NCBI GenBank assembly: GCA_021234155.1
Contig: JAJEKV010000023.1
Coordinates: 4,611,945-4,675,944 of the forward strand
Direction of reading: 5' to 3'
Origin: Isoetes taiwanensis
Taxonomy: Eukaryota > Streptophyta > Lycopodiopsida > Isoetales > Isoetaceae
DNA length: 64,000 bases
Shown here: in pieces, positions 23,851 through 36,108 of the stretch
Numbering within the stretch: the first letter of the stretch is position 1
How the letters are laid out: each line of letters opens with the position of its first letter
The notes under the pieces: generated by a model
What the model was told of the DNA's origin: nothing
The model's input: only the letters and a program-made list of their open reading frames with translations
Database searches by the model: none
Position numbers and translations under genes: made by a program

Positions 23851-24336
23851 GGGCTCTATAAAATAGCATCAGTCAATTATTATCCATCTTGCATACCGTA
23901 AGAAGAAAACCCATGTATCTGCAAAACAGGAAACAAACACAAGACATAAGAAGATCAGAACCAAACCGAATGCGGCACGCAAAGCTTTGCCATGACAGTA
24001 TGCAAAGACATTCGACACAAACCTAGAGATGAAATTCTGACTGCCCAAATGCTGCTCCTCAAATCTGGCATATTTTCGCCCAACTTTGCAGGTTCTTGGT
24101 TCTTAAAAAGAATTAACAAAAACTGAGATAAGCTATCAGCAGATAGCCACCACACCTAAAGAAAAAACGAAGGATCAGAAAATTTAGAATGTTATGAATT
24201 AGATCAGACAAAAAAGGGGAACAATGGGTGATAAATACCTGCTACATTGCTGACAAAATCTCTGGGTAAGGCCGTTGGCAACTACCCTCGAAGATTTGAA
24301 ATGCATTTCGTAGACCCTATGTCTGCAGATAAGCAA
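23851..24336. other. gap before repeat copy C
   Basis: A reverse-strand open frame at 23955-24155 contains FKNQEPAKLGENMP but is not recognised. It may be an upstream exon of the region at 22450-23850. Confidence 0.3.
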
Positions 24337-25160
24337 AAAATATCAAAATATCAAGGATCGGAGAACATGAATCAGATTTTCAGCCACTCAAGCAGAACCC
24401 CTGTTTTAGCAGAAGAAATGGCAGCTCTTCAAGCGGATATGGGACTACAGGCTCAGGCATGGTATTCGACGGGTAGTTAAAATAAAATACAGAGCAGAAC
24501 TGGTTGACCAAAAATCAGGAAATGGCCAAGAAAGGGACTTACGGCGGTTTAAGCTCCAAATGGGAAGGCCAAAATAGGAGCACGATATTGGATGGGCCCA
24601 AGAATACGTGCTTCACGACTCGGCCAAACGGGGGGATTTTTCTTCGTCGAAAGAAGAATACGTGCTTCACGACTCGGCCAAACAGGGGGAATTTTTGTCC
24701 TTCAAAAGAAGTAGAATCAAAGCGCTCTCCCAGGCGGGATGGATTTTGCAGAGGAGGAGATTTTCTGCGACTGGAGACTTCGGTACGCATTCTGCAGCCT
24801 CGCTTTCGCTAATTTGCTTCTGTTCATCCACCGGCTATGGTGGTGGATCGCCGACCTCTCGCGCTTCTACCGGCTGATAACCGCCCCCTCTATCTCCAAT
24901 GTTATTGCATGGCAAAAGCAGCCCCTTGTAAACCCCTTCCATGTCTCTTGGCTTTTGCTTTCTTGCCTTCTCCATTGGATCATGGCATGTTGTTCCTCTT
25001 GTTCCTCTGCCGAAGTCGCCGCCTCCCGAGCTTCTTCCATGCTCCTCTTGTCCCAAATGCTTCTCGATCTCCTTCTTCGCATCATCCGCGCCTTCTTGCT
25101 CTCTTTTGCCATCACTGAATCTTCTTCTCATGTTCCTCTCTGTAGTGATGTGTGATCATC
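24337..25160. repeat. dispersed repeat, copy C
   Basis: Third copy of the repeat described at 14467, same orientation. It lacks the left GC-rich part of A and B, starting at CAAAATATCAAGGATCGG, and has a small internal deletion after GGATATGGGAC relative to B. It keeps the tandem pair around CACGACTCGGCC (24615 and 24669). On the right it extends past the ends of A and B, through GAAGTCGCCGCCTCC to about 25155. On the minus strand this extension keeps an open, highly charged frame (KESKKARMMRRRRSRSIW), so C may preserve sequence that A and B have lost. Confidence 0.65.
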
Positions 25161-25903
25161 TTGGGTTCTTTACTTACAAATTATGGTGGAAAATTGTACA
25201 AATTCTTTGTAATTTGCTCCACCCCCTGTCTTTTTTGGTGTTTGCTTTTGTTATTAGTAGTTTCATTTGCAACAACAAAACACAACACCCTATATATATA
25301 TGAGCTGCTACAATACATATAGGGTTAAAATCATATTTAATTTGTTTGTTCAATTGCTAAGCTTATCAATGCTCTCGTGTTTAATCTTCTCAATGAACTC
25401 TCGCAAACACTAAAAAGATCACATGGAGGCAGGAACTTTTCCTCATGCAAAGAAACTCTTATAACAAAAATCACAAATAGAAAACAAGAAACCAGTAAGT
25501 TATAAAGTAGCTAAATTGAACATGATTCGGCTGCTGGGATGAAGGTGATATGTATATATTTCCCAACAATTTTGGTAGCTTGGTGTGGTTTGATGGTTTT
25601 CCAAGTTTGCCATTGAGCTACACCTTAGGGATAGTGGTTTTTAAATATGTAATATAGTTATACATGCTGCAGTTCAGATATATTGCCCAAGGGCCTTTGT
25701 TTCAGTTATTCTAGGTTTAGCAATTCTCCTTATTGGAGAAATCTAGACAAAGGTTACCTTACCTTGACAAATGTTGTACTACTTTTTATTGAGTAATTAA
25801 AAGTCCCCTTTCATCAAAAAAAAAAAAAACTAGCAAAAAGGCATGCCAGGGGCTGCGGTTGAGTTATGCAATGTAATAAAGGTCCCTTTAATAAGGCCAT
25901 GTC
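25161..25903. other. non-coding stretch with A-tract
   Basis: No gene recognised. A run of 14 A at 25816-25829 might mark an old retroposed end, but no body for such an insertion was identified. Confidence 0.35.
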
Positions 25904-25995
25904 ATGTTTAGCTGATGTGGAGATGCTACGTGGATAGCTTAAAATTGCATAGAAGGTTGTAGGCTTGGTTGAGCTGGCGCGCTTAAAAAAAGAAA
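25904..25995 (+). repeat. A-tailed dispersed repeat, partial copy 1
   Basis: Shares GCTACGTGGATAG, AATTGCA, GGTTGTAGGCTTGGTT and GAGCTGGCGCGCTT with the copies at 35923 and 37696, and like the latter ends in A-rich sequence. Only the right half is present. Confidence 0.6.
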
Positions 25996-26822
25996 AAAAA
26001 AAAACATAGAATGTTTTTAAAAAAAGAAAAAGGACATGAGTCAAGTACATCCATACTTGGTCATAAGCTTCTAGAAGACAAAATCAAGCTCAAGGGAACT
26101 TTTCAAGGACCACTAGTCATCGACTGATTTTGAAGCATATCTCCGACACATGCCCCGAAAGGCATTGCCCTACCATGGATGCAGCAAAATGTTTCTAGTG
26201 TTTACTTTGCTGCAAATTAGGTTTGCTAGTGCAACGCTAAATCAAAACATGGGCAAATGCAAGCGGTTTGGCTGCTGTGCTTAAAAATTGGAATCAAAAC
26301 AGAAAGATTGAAATAAATTTCTATTGTGTTGAAAATTTTGACTTCTGTCAAAACCTGTGATCTCTATAAAAACTTAATCATTGTTTTGAGTTGCTCAAAA
26401 TGAATTTTGAATTCAAATTATTGTTGGAAGTCTGAAACTTTATAGAAATTTTGAACTTAACGTGAGTTAATGTGGAATGTTAGTTCGACAAATGTGGAAA
26501 TTCTCCTGCTGATACTCACTGGTTTGGAGGTGCTAAAGCTTGACATCAACAGCAGAATTTGCATTGCAGAAGCAATCCCTACTTCAACCACAAAGACAGT
26601 GCTTTATGAGAATGTCAAAAGACAGGGTATTTTACCAGGGCAGCCTGAACCTGCACACACAATCTCGTTACACTGCTTGAAGCATCACTAGTAGTTCCAA
26701 AAAGATGTATCTGCAGAACCACAGTTACTCAAGAAGTAACTGCAAAACTTGATATGTAGTGGGATTCATAACGCTATCATTCCTGTTTTCTTCCCCAAAT
26801 TCATAAAAGCATGTTTGCAAGT
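25996..26822. other. non-coding stretch
   Basis: Includes an open frame at 26470-26691 that I do not recognise. It lies just downstream of the exportin-1 pseudogene, which reads on the minus strand. Confidence 0.35.
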
Positions 26823-27835
26823 TCAAGTATCAATCATCTCGTCCTGAAGTTCACTGGGTGCAATGAATCCAGGAATGCTCAGCAGTTACCTTTCTGCCTC
26901 TCTCAAGGCAGCAGCTTCTTCCGAATACAAATTCTTATTATCCTACATAGATGAAAACTCCAAAACGTTAATAGTTACAGGCTAGATCATTCACCTTAAG
27001 CTGGTCTGTGAACTGTACCTGCACCGAGAAATCCTTGGACTGAACGAGAAAGTCTCGCAGATGGTTTTTAAATGATGCTAGATCATGGCGAGTTTCAAAA
27101 AAGATCATTGACAAAGTTTGTGACCTGCAATTGAATAGATAACCATTTGGCATCAAGCTCATAAAACATAACCTAGCTAAACAAATTATAGTTCACAGTT
27201 TTACCTCAGTAACAGTCATATTCGGAAATGATGATTCAAGAAGCTTAACTGTAACGTCACGGACAAAAACTGTATTACTTGGATATGTGTTTGCATCTAC
27301 CGCATTTGTATCCCACAAATTCCGGGTCAATGCTCCTGAATCAAGCTGCATTTATGCTTGTTCACGTGAAGCTTAAACCCTGGCTTGTGGAACGTATCAG
27401 TTAGCACAGCAAAGATTCCTGCTCAATTGTCAGAAATTATGCTTGGTGGAACTGGTTGCAGAACATGCATGGCTGCAGATATGATCACAGCACATGAACA
27501 AGGTGTCTCAAGAAACACCAACAATGCAACTTGAAAAGCAAGTTGCATCACCTGAAAGTTGTTCAAAATCTCTAGTAACAAATTAAGAACTGTTTCAGCA
27601 ACATTCCTCTCGGTATGGCAGAAAGCCCAAATAATTGAGTCCATAACGAGCTTCAGTTGTTGAAAAAGAGAATCGCGCCAATCTTTTACATTCAAATTCC
27701 TATTTAATAAGACCACAAAGTTGTTGACTAATGATGTACCTGAGGTGATAATCCAGCAGGGAAGCAATGACTTGCAATTGCTCGCAATAAAGGAAAGAAC
27801 TTTAACCAATGTTCTGGATAATCCTCAAAGTTATC
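26823..27835 (-). pseudogene. XPO1: exportin-1 (XPO1/CRM1) C-terminal exons, decayed
   Basis: Exportin-1 carries leucine-rich NES cargo out of the nucleus with RanGTP. Five minus-strand exons follow the C-terminal part of the protein. 27835-27740 encodes EDYPEHWLKFFPLLRAIASH. About 27680-27552 encodes KLVMDSIIWAFCHTERN. 27472-27205 encodes LTDTFHKPGFKLHV and LDSGALTRNLWD. 27124-27019 encodes RHDLASFKNHLRDFLVQSKD. 26942-26823 encodes SEEAAALREAER and LSIPGFIAPSELQDEM and ends at TGA. Intron borders are kept (gtacat, gtgatg, gtaaaa, gtacag donors), so the copy arose from DNA and not from mRNA. Damage: TAA replacing Tyr near 27443, one-base indels near 27465, 27412 and 27090, loss of the segment after FKLHV, and TAA at 26886-26888. 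No N-terminal exons lie upstream. It is certain as a relic and non-functional. Confidence 0.85.
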
Positions 27836-28658
27836 CTAAACAGATTATCAGTTAGCATGCAAAGCGACATCTGTTGCCCACCAGAATATACCAGCGGAGC
27901 ATCTTGAAGCATGAATGTATCCTCTCCCAGCTGGTTCAGTGGATTGAGTTCCTCTTAGTGTATTAAATAGATGACTCATCTAGGCTTGTGATGGAATGAA
28001 TTGCCTAAAACAGTGATGGATATTATATTGCGTTTGCCATATAAAAAGGCAGTAGCATATATCAACCTTTTTAATTTGGGTTTTTCCGGTTTGGCCAAAA
28101 ACATTTTTGGCATTTTTTTAAGGCCGATTTTCTAAGGTTTAGTGGGTTTTGTCTGCCCGGAAAAAAAACCGACAACCAAAAATCGAATGGAAAAAAAAAA
28201 TAGTATGATTTTGGGGTTTTGAGATTGTCGATTTCTCGATTGCAGCTGCCGATAGAAGCGTGTTGTGCATGCAGGTATGCTCTGTCAATAGAGGCGTGCA
28301 TGCTGGGTATGCTCCTCATAAGAAAGACTGAATTCACGGTTTTTTAATTTTCTGTAGGCCCACGAAATCCATCATCATTCATAAGGTTAAGCTTATGCAA
28401 GCATGATATCAGTCAAAACGAAGTGAATGCTAAGGTTGCTGATGGGGCCCGATTTCCTGCCAAGGTTATACTCTCCTTCATAAACATGTTTCCAAGTTCT
28501 GAAATTCCAATTCTGAGTTGTTCTATTTAGAAATGGGGAAGGGTCCTCACATGCAGGTCCCCACTGCAGAGTCTGATTCTTATTTTCCTGGATGGAGGCT
28601 TCACAAATAGTTTCTCTCAGAAAAAGTTTCTGTCAAGACATATTACGCAATAAAAAGG
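27836..28658. other. non-coding stretch
   Basis: No upstream exportin-1 exons are present here. The stretch holds A/G-rich and T-rich runs (28080-28200) and no recognised gene. Confidence 0.4.
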
Positions 28659-28777
28659 TATGATTAAGGATCTTTAAAGGAAGTACTATTTCTTACATTT
28701 TCATTTCATTCTTATTCTATGATTAAGGATCTTTAGAGGAAGTACTCTTTCTTACATTTTCATTTCTTTCTTATTCT
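28659..28777. repeat. tandem duplication, 59-bp unit, two copies
   Basis: TATGATTAAGGATCTTTA starts at 28659 and 28718. The two units then share GGAAGTACT and TTCTTACATTTTCATTTC. Confidence 0.8.
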
Positions 28778-29086
28778 TATTAAATGCACGATTTCACCTT
28801 TCTTTGCTTCCGTTGATCTTCTCTTTCTTAATCTATATTTTTCTGCAGTGTAAAGGTATGCAAGTTTGAGCTCTTTGGACGATCAAATAAATACATAGAC
28901 CAGATAAACATGGATAGATGAGCCAGTTCTTTCAGGTTCGTGACTAAGATACACTTTGCAATGTTAGGGCAGAGCTGTATCATCTATTTCCAAAGCCAAT
29001 GAATCTTCATGTGCTTTTCGACGGTTTTCTGTTCATTATTATATGGGCTTTGTATGGTCCTTGCTGGAAGTAGAGGGCTGTAAGAC

Positions 29087-29222
29087 CAGTCGTGACTTCC
29101 ACACAAGGTTTGTAAAATATCTATTCTTTTTCCTTCTACTTTTCTATTTTATATCAGTCGTGACTTTCACACAAGGTTTGTAAAATATCTATCCTTTTTC
29201 CTTCTACTTTTATATTTTAGAT
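29087..29222. repeat. tandem duplication, 68-bp unit, two copies
   Basis: CAGTCGTGACTT starts at 29087 and 29155. Both units share CACACAAGGTTTGTAAAATA and TTTTTCCTTCTACTTTT. A further weaker duplication (AAGTCCARTATAATGTC) occurs at 29311 and 29395. Confidence 0.8.
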
Positions 29223-31500
29223 CATTTTATCATAGTAGCTTTAGGGAATGGAATTGTCAAGTTTTTATCTCCTTTGTAGGTTCATTCACTTGCAGACATG
29301 CTTTTCTAAAGAAGTCCAGTATAATGTCAAATGGATTTCATCTGCATTTATTGGTTGCTGGCATGCTATTTTCTACCACTTTTTTGTTTCAGACAAGTCC
29401 AATATAATGTCGGAAGGGATTTGATCTACATTTATTGGAGATGCCTACCAAGATAAGCTTACAGCAAATCATATCTCGGTTTTTCTTTAATGCTTTAAGT
29501 GCTTCAAAGCAAGCGAAACAAAGTAACTTTTACTGTTTTATATGCTTGGTTTTCTGCACAAACATGTTTTGTTTTTACTACTAGCTTAGATCTTGCATTA
29601 TTTTGACAGCGTGAATGGTGATGCTATGCTTCTGGTGTGAGTGATGTCTTGCAGTAAACACGTATATAGTTCTATGCCATGTATTGATTGCTTCTCTTAG
29701 TAAAGGTCACAAGCTATCTGAGCCTATACCTTCATTTTACAACACATGGATGTGCTTACATGTACATGATTTTGACTTCTCTTTTTTACGGGCTACAGAT
29801 TTAAAAGACTTGAAGAGTGGAGAAGCAACCATGTGTCCTATTGGGACCATCACAGCAAAAAAGGAACACACGTAGCATGTAAGGTGAGAACTATTTCTCA
29901 TTTATTACATGCGAAAGTGGTTCTTTTCTTTTGAGGGCAAATGCATTCATTGTGAACATTACTGTTTATTTATTTGAGAACTTACATTCTTGCTAATTTG
30001 TTATAATAGGAAACTTTTGAAACAACCTGTCTAAAAGATGACCATTTAACTAACCATTGCAAGCTGCTAGAGGCACGTTTGTTTGGTAAGATAAGATACA
30101 GCATTATTACTGTTAAAAGATAATAATTATAGCAATACGAAATTAGTTAAGAAAGTAATATGTTAACTGAAGGTTACCAACAATGGACCATGATCTAGAA
30201 TGCCTTACTTAGAATGCTCTAGAATCTTTCCCTTCCAAAGGGGTTTGCAAGGCTCCAAAGTTATTTCTAGACTTCATGTTCGCTATTGGGCCATATTCTA
30301 GGATACTTATATCCATCTGCCTTCTCGAAAGACGTAGTTCTAAGCTTCAATAACTGCTCTTAGTTCAATAAGCTCACAAAGAGCTACGTGCAGAAACCTT
30401 GAACTGGAAAGGGTAGTGGTGAAGATATTGTATGTCATTCTGAATATTTTTTCATTCACCGTTGAATCTCGGTTAGCATTGTGCTCTCATAAGATTGGGT
30501 GAATCTCACCAAGATATTCACCAAGCTCTTGGTGAATATTTATTATATTTGCATGTCTTTCCATATGGTAACTCTGTTGTCTAGCACTATATTGTCTTAT
30601 TTCTCCATGTACTAAAACTTATGTGGTATGAGCAGGCCCATATATCAGGAAAAAGTTGTCCAAAGAGAAAAAGCATTGTAAGTGCAGAAGATGTTGATAA
30701 TAGGTGTTGAGATCCCATCGCATATATGCATGCATATATAACAAGTAAGTTTTGATTGAAGTCTACAATCGAGCACCTGTATTTAAAGAAAGTGATATAT
30801 CATTGATCAGGTTGTCCATGCCTGGTACCCTGGAGCGATGAAGCAGTGGACTACATGTTTATGAAATTGCAGTCAAAGTGTCTTTCAAAGTTGTCTCATG
30901 CTCTCTACCTATTGCATGCATTTGTCATCTGGTATTTGTTGATTTCAACGTGCGTGGATGTATAAGCTTGCGGTTCACTACATGTATATCGTGAGAAAAT
31001 CTGCGAAGAGGTAAAAATAAATGATTTATATTGCTTTGCTAGAAGATCATGCTTCGTGCACCTAGATGATTGGAAGCAAGTATCTGAGGTATCCATTATA
31101 TTATATGTTGGTGAATTAGGCAATAGCCATTTGAAACATGTTATGGGCTGCCGTTATATCAAACAATGTTTTCCTCTAGATCATGTAAATAAGAGTTTCA
31201 GAAGTGACAAAAGGCCTTCACTAGAACTCTGTTGCAGTTCACTGCATGTGATAAGCAACTTTGAGAAAAATCTGAGAATGTTCCAGAAGAGACCTTCAGG
31301 AATACGCGACTGCTACTGCGATTTTTAGTTGGAGTTTCGATTTGTTGAAGCACATATATGATTAAAGTGTGTTGCTCCTAAGATTGAATCTAATGTCTCT
31401 TCTCTGAGCTCCATTCACAGGCTCCATTGAAAAGCAGGTAACAAGGTGAGTTGTGTGTTCTTTTCGTATTTGTATATTGAATGCTATATTGATAATCCTC
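29223..31500. other. non-coding stretch
   Basis: No coding family recognised. Small open frames at 29684-29875 and 31056-31328 have no clear homology. Confidence 0.4.
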
Positions 31501-31800
31501 AAGGAAGGGAGGCTCATTCATGAGATACTACCAGAAAGAGCTTTAATGTGATACAATTATAGAAAATACCTTGGCTGATATGTATGCCAAGTGCAGACAA
31601 TTGTGCGAAGCCTGTCATGTCTTTAGCCAATAGGACATTTAGTTTTATGTATGCTATGCAATGATTGCTAGATACATACATGGAGAATCCAATTTTTAGC
31701 TCTAGAGGGTTTCAGAAACTGGAAGACAGTGGCATACAAGCCCACGTGTCTTCCCGTGGGATGCAATAATCTCCGCTTATGCCCATGGTGAAGAGAGCCA
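31501..31800 (+). pseudogene. PPR (pentatricopeptide repeat) protein relic
   Basis: PPR proteins bind organellar RNA. The plus strand gives KEGRLIHEILPERAL, then after a one-base shift near 31550 the classic PPR stretch ENTLADMYAKCRQLCEACHV with FSQ, then a stop, then FQKLEDSGIQ and AIISAYAHG in shifted frames. This follows the usual order of plant-type PPR proteins (GRxIH..., N(A/T)LxDMYAKCG..., ...WNAIISAYAxxG). Only about two repeats remain, with several breaks. It lies inside the region upstream of the Helitron 3' terminus and may have been carried there. Confidence 0.6.
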
Positions 31801-33326
31801 TATGACATTTCTTAGTGCCTTAAAAGCATTATGAATTTAGGTAGGATTTAGCTTGATTGATTGGCATCTTTATTTGTTTGTTGCTTCCACTGGCAGGTTT
31901 GAACCCCATATAAGTTACACAAGGAAATGATTATCTACCAAGGCAGCAGTATGTTTTGATTTGGATGGACAAATTAAGGTTGCAAATGCTGCTCTTTGCT
32001 TTTAACTTTATGAAAAGGTTGCAAGCTGCGCTTTGCTTCTAACTTTAGTATTCATACCCTAAGTCCTATCATTTTGCATATCTTTCTTTCCGATCTATGC
32101 AATATAACAATGTACAATTTTTTTTTCCCCCTAATGCTTTAAGCAATGACATAACTTTATTTTACACTAAATGATGTAGATGACTTGGGCTGAGCAATCA
32201 CAACATTTTAGACGTGTTGGGCTCGGTCTGCAGCTGCTTGATTTACAGTTCTAGGTGGTGCTCACACAAAGATATCTAAAGGCCAAAAGCATGTACGAAG
32301 TTTGGCCTACGCAACTAAGGCTAGAAAATTCAAAACTTTTTGGATCTTGGATTTCTTCATCCCACTTTATGCCCATCGGCACCAGCTTGGCAGAAGCTAA
32401 GATTCAAAACTATGGTCGTTTGGAAAGATTGAAATGATGATTAGAAAGATGAGTTTCGTTTAATCAATCATCTGGATTTACAATCTAAAAAATAGATGCC
32501 AAAGCTGTATCTTGGAGTTCTCTATTTCAGGCCTAAAACGTGTTTTATTTTGGAATTGTTGTTGCTGCACCAAGATTTATAAGGATTGCAGAGGCATTGG
32601 GATTACGCATGTCACTGTAAGAATTATTGATCATGCCAGATCTCCATTTACCAACTTCACAACCACTAAGAAACTATGATTTGGGTGAAAATGAGAAGTG
32701 TCCATGGGTTTACACTAGCTTGATAATAGAGTAGATAACAATAGTTTGAAAGCTGTAATATGTGATTTGATACAAGGTTAAATGTGTAAATAGTAGTTTA
32801 GGGAGTTTGCTTTTGATCATTACAGTGTTTCGTAAACACTTAAGACTTAAGTCTAGGGAGAATTTTGCAGAGAAACAATTATTTGTCGATATATTGTTCA
32901 AGTTTTGAATCGATGTTCGTGATTCCATTGTGCAATTCACGTAACATATGCTATATGTTACAACCAAATACGCAATTCATGTAGTATCCCAAATAAACTA
33001 GATATAGAATTCAAACCCTTACAACTTGGCATATCAACCTTCAATTATATGTAGGATCTTAGCCATAATTTTGCATACGATAGGCAACCAACTAAACCTT
33101 TGGGTATTTTTACATCCTTGCCTACTGACATGTACCTAAGCCCCACCCATAGGACATTATTGCAAAAATCACAACATACAAATTTGCAAAGCATGAATGG
33201 TATTCATGTTTCCTTATACGCGAAGTAGCAAGTCATTTTGTCATAGCTATGTAGCACTACTTTCTTATAGAGGTCGTGCCAAACCAATATCAACTTAAAA
33301 TTCAGCCAGTGCTTGACTGCTACCTA
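31801..33326. other. non-coding stretch upstream of Helitron end
   Basis: AT-rich, no gene recognised. It probably belongs to the Helitron that ends at 33356, whose 5' end (expected TC after an A) I could not place. Confidence 0.35.
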
Positions 33327-33356
33327 TGCCCGGCAACGCCGGGCACCCGTTACTAG
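33327..33356 (+). mobile_element. Helitron 3' terminus
   Basis: A perfect hairpin, TGCCCGGC-AAC-GCCGGGCA (33327-33345), is followed after 7 nt by CTAG (33353-33356) and then T. A short GC-rich hairpin just before a CTRR end, with T as the next host base, is the accepted 3' signature of plant Helitrons. No Rep/helicase coding sequence is visible upstream, so the element would be non-autonomous. Its 5' end is unknown. Confidence 0.6.
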
Positions 33357-35922
33357 TTAACCATAAAGGCATATTTTTAGAAAAGGCAGGTAGAGGAAAG
33401 CATTATATGCCTTGAAAAAGATTTTGATGTACATGGCCAGATGTTTTCATGAGAGGAATTGGCTTGCAGAAAGTGGCGAAGTAGCATCATCTTGCCATAG
33501 AGATCTAGAGATGTATTAAGTCCAAGCCGTCGCAGACTACCAGTCTAGCAAAAATCTAGCAAAATCCAGTCCAGCAAATATTGTGGCTGATGATTAAATC
33601 AATAGCATGTTCTGAAAAATCCATAGCCATAGATTTTCCATGCACCAACATATCCCATCTATATATCAGCAGTGGGCTGGAAAGGCATGTCACATAGTAT
33701 ATTGTTCGCCTCTTGTAACCACCCTACATGGCATATAAGATCCAACATAGAGGCATAATGCCATCTGTTAGTGACAGGCCATGGGTTTCAGAAATGGAAT
33801 GGAAGTAATGACACCCTTCATCCACAAAGTCTACATATTGGCATGCAGATAATGCAGAAATATAGGTCAGTTTGTACGGCTTATGCCATCCTGTTGCATG
33901 TTCTTGATTTGATTAAGCATTGCCTCTCCATTTCCATGTCGGCTAAGACTTGCAATCATTACATTCCAGGATACTACATCTCTTACAAGCATTTCAATGA
34001 ATGCTTGTATCCCATGCATATATCAGCAGTGGACTACAAAGGCATGATCCAACATAGAGGCATACTGCCATCTGTTAGTGACAAGCCATGGGTTTCAGAA
34101 ATGGATAAAAACAGATTCAGATAAATTCAGATGCAAATTTACAACATAAATTCAGATGCAAACAGAGAGTAGTGGAAAGCATTCGAGACTAATTGTTCAT
34201 ATCTTGTTTGTCATGGTTTTCTGGTGTGCTATATTTACCTCCTCCGTAAGAGCCTGCCATGAATGCTAGAGGCTTGTAATTCTGCTTGCAAGTGCTCCTA
34301 TGCACATATATAGACTGCAAGGAAGTGCTCACTGCAATATGCGAAATTGTTAGAGTTCTATGTTTGACTTAAAAATGTCAATACCTATTGTATATGCCTC
34401 AGAGGTGATGTCAGAGTTGTACCTTTGATGTGCCTTCCAAATATAACCAAATGAACCAGTTACTTTTTTATGTACCCTATTCCAAAGAAGCGACAATCCC
34501 CTGCATAGATAGAACAAAACATGGATAAGGAAATAATTTTGGGCATCCAACAGAGCATCGCCATAAGATCCGCTATTTGGATGAGCTGGAAGCAGGACCA
34601 TAAATTATTATCATATATAATAACAATCAATAGATAAATAGTGCAGGCAGTAAAAAAACTTCCCCACCCAAAATTCCAACATACATTTGTATGCAATTTT
34701 GTATGTTGAGTGCTTCGGATTAATTTAGAGCTTTCAAAAAAGAATGCAGATTCATGTTTCTTGTATATGCTTACTGTATGCCACATTACTGACATGGATG
34801 AGAAAACGAGCAAGGCTGGATGATGCAGCAAAAGGGATCACGTAATTTTAGAACCTAATGTTGTTACCGCAGCAGATATCCAGAGACCATGTCTACCGCC
34901 TGCTGCATCGTTGCTCCAATCTAAAAATGTGCAGAGATCTGCAATCACTCATGGTAGATAATGGCCTTGATTGTGTTGGTGTTTTTAGCTGACCACATTA
35001 CTACTTTGTGAGTTATCTCACAGACTTGGACCATGCTCCCTGCTATATGATGCAACAACATTCTTACACTTATACTGTTGACATTGTTAATGAGGCACAT
35101 GAAGGACATTCAAAGGGCTGTGAAAGTGTCAAGTGGTTTGCTATTGTGCAAATGATGGCAAACTCCTCAAGCAGAATTGGAGCATTGGCTAAAAATGCAT
35201 ATAAACAATATGGCTTGGGATTGGTTCCCTGGCTCTCAGTTGTAGCTGATATTTCATCCATGAATACCATTCTTTTGTACCCATGAATATGAGGGTCAGG
35301 CCATCTATGCTTGTACTATGCTTCAGATATTATATGTGAGTCTGAAGCCAGAAATGGTTGACGTTCGAGTGAATTAAATAAGGCACATCAGATGGATCCG
35401 TGAGACAAAACTAGTGCTAGTATATGAAATTAGCAATAAAGGATGAACAGAAAGGCAAGGCGGCAACAGAGAACGTCTACCATAGCCATTATGGCAATAA
35501 CGTCTGCTATAGCAATAATCGCCATAGCCAAATTTTCTACAATCAGCCAGATACTACTACGAACAACAGCCGAAATCCGAAAATGCCAAAATGTGAAAAT
35601 CTGGTGTAAAAGCAATGCCGGTAATACATCTGCTATCTTAATCCACTGTCTGTATATCCACTGTCTCTATATATGCTCAGCCATCTGTTTAATGGAGCTA
35701 GGCACATCCTAACTAATCCAGCGAAGACATTTTTTTGGCAATAGGATCTTACCAGTTTAGTATTGGGTAAACGGATGGATAGAGCCAATTCGCGACAGCC
35801 TTCGCAATGGGCAGCTGAAAGAAATGCAAAAAAGACTATTCTTGAGCGGATGGGAAAATTGCCGGATAAGGGAGGGCTGAGAGCGCCTGATGAACTTGGA
35901 GGAGGACCTGTGTCGCGGAGGC
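33357..35922. other. non-coding stretch with internal duplication
   Basis: No gene recognised. It includes a diverged duplication in which ATATATCAGCAGTGG....AAAGGCATG and CATAGAGGCATA.TGCCATC, then GCCATGGGTTTCAGAAATGG, occur at 33661-33800 and again at 34018-34106. Around 35480-35540 there is a TAGCCATTATGGCAATA / TAGCAATAATCGCCATAGCC low-complexity patch. Confidence 0.45.
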
Positions 35923-36108
35923 ACAGTTATTCGTGGCCTTTTCCATCTCCGTGCTTTTTTTACCCATTTTCTAATTTTCTTAGCCGTAGATCTTTAAAAG
36001 AAAAAAATCTGACGGCAAAACTATTGCCACATCAGTTTTTTATGAGGTGAACATGCTACGTGGATAGCCTAGAATTGCAAGGAGGGTTGCACGCTTGGTT
36101 AGGTCTGT
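35923..36108 (+). repeat. A-tailed dispersed repeat family, copy 2
   Basis: Aligns with the copy at 37696-37902 over nearly the whole length: CAGTTATTC, CATCTCCGTGCTTTTT, GCCGTAGATCTT, GCCA(C/T)(A/G)TCAGTTTTT, GATAGCCTAGAATTGCAAG and GCTTGGTTAGG. This copy lacks the terminal A-run and ends at AGGTCTGTCC. Confidence 0.65.

Noticed and set aside
35424-35712. Overlapping ORFs with Ala-Ile repeats on both strands
   Set aside because: Derived from a TAGCCAT/GCAATA low-complexity patch.
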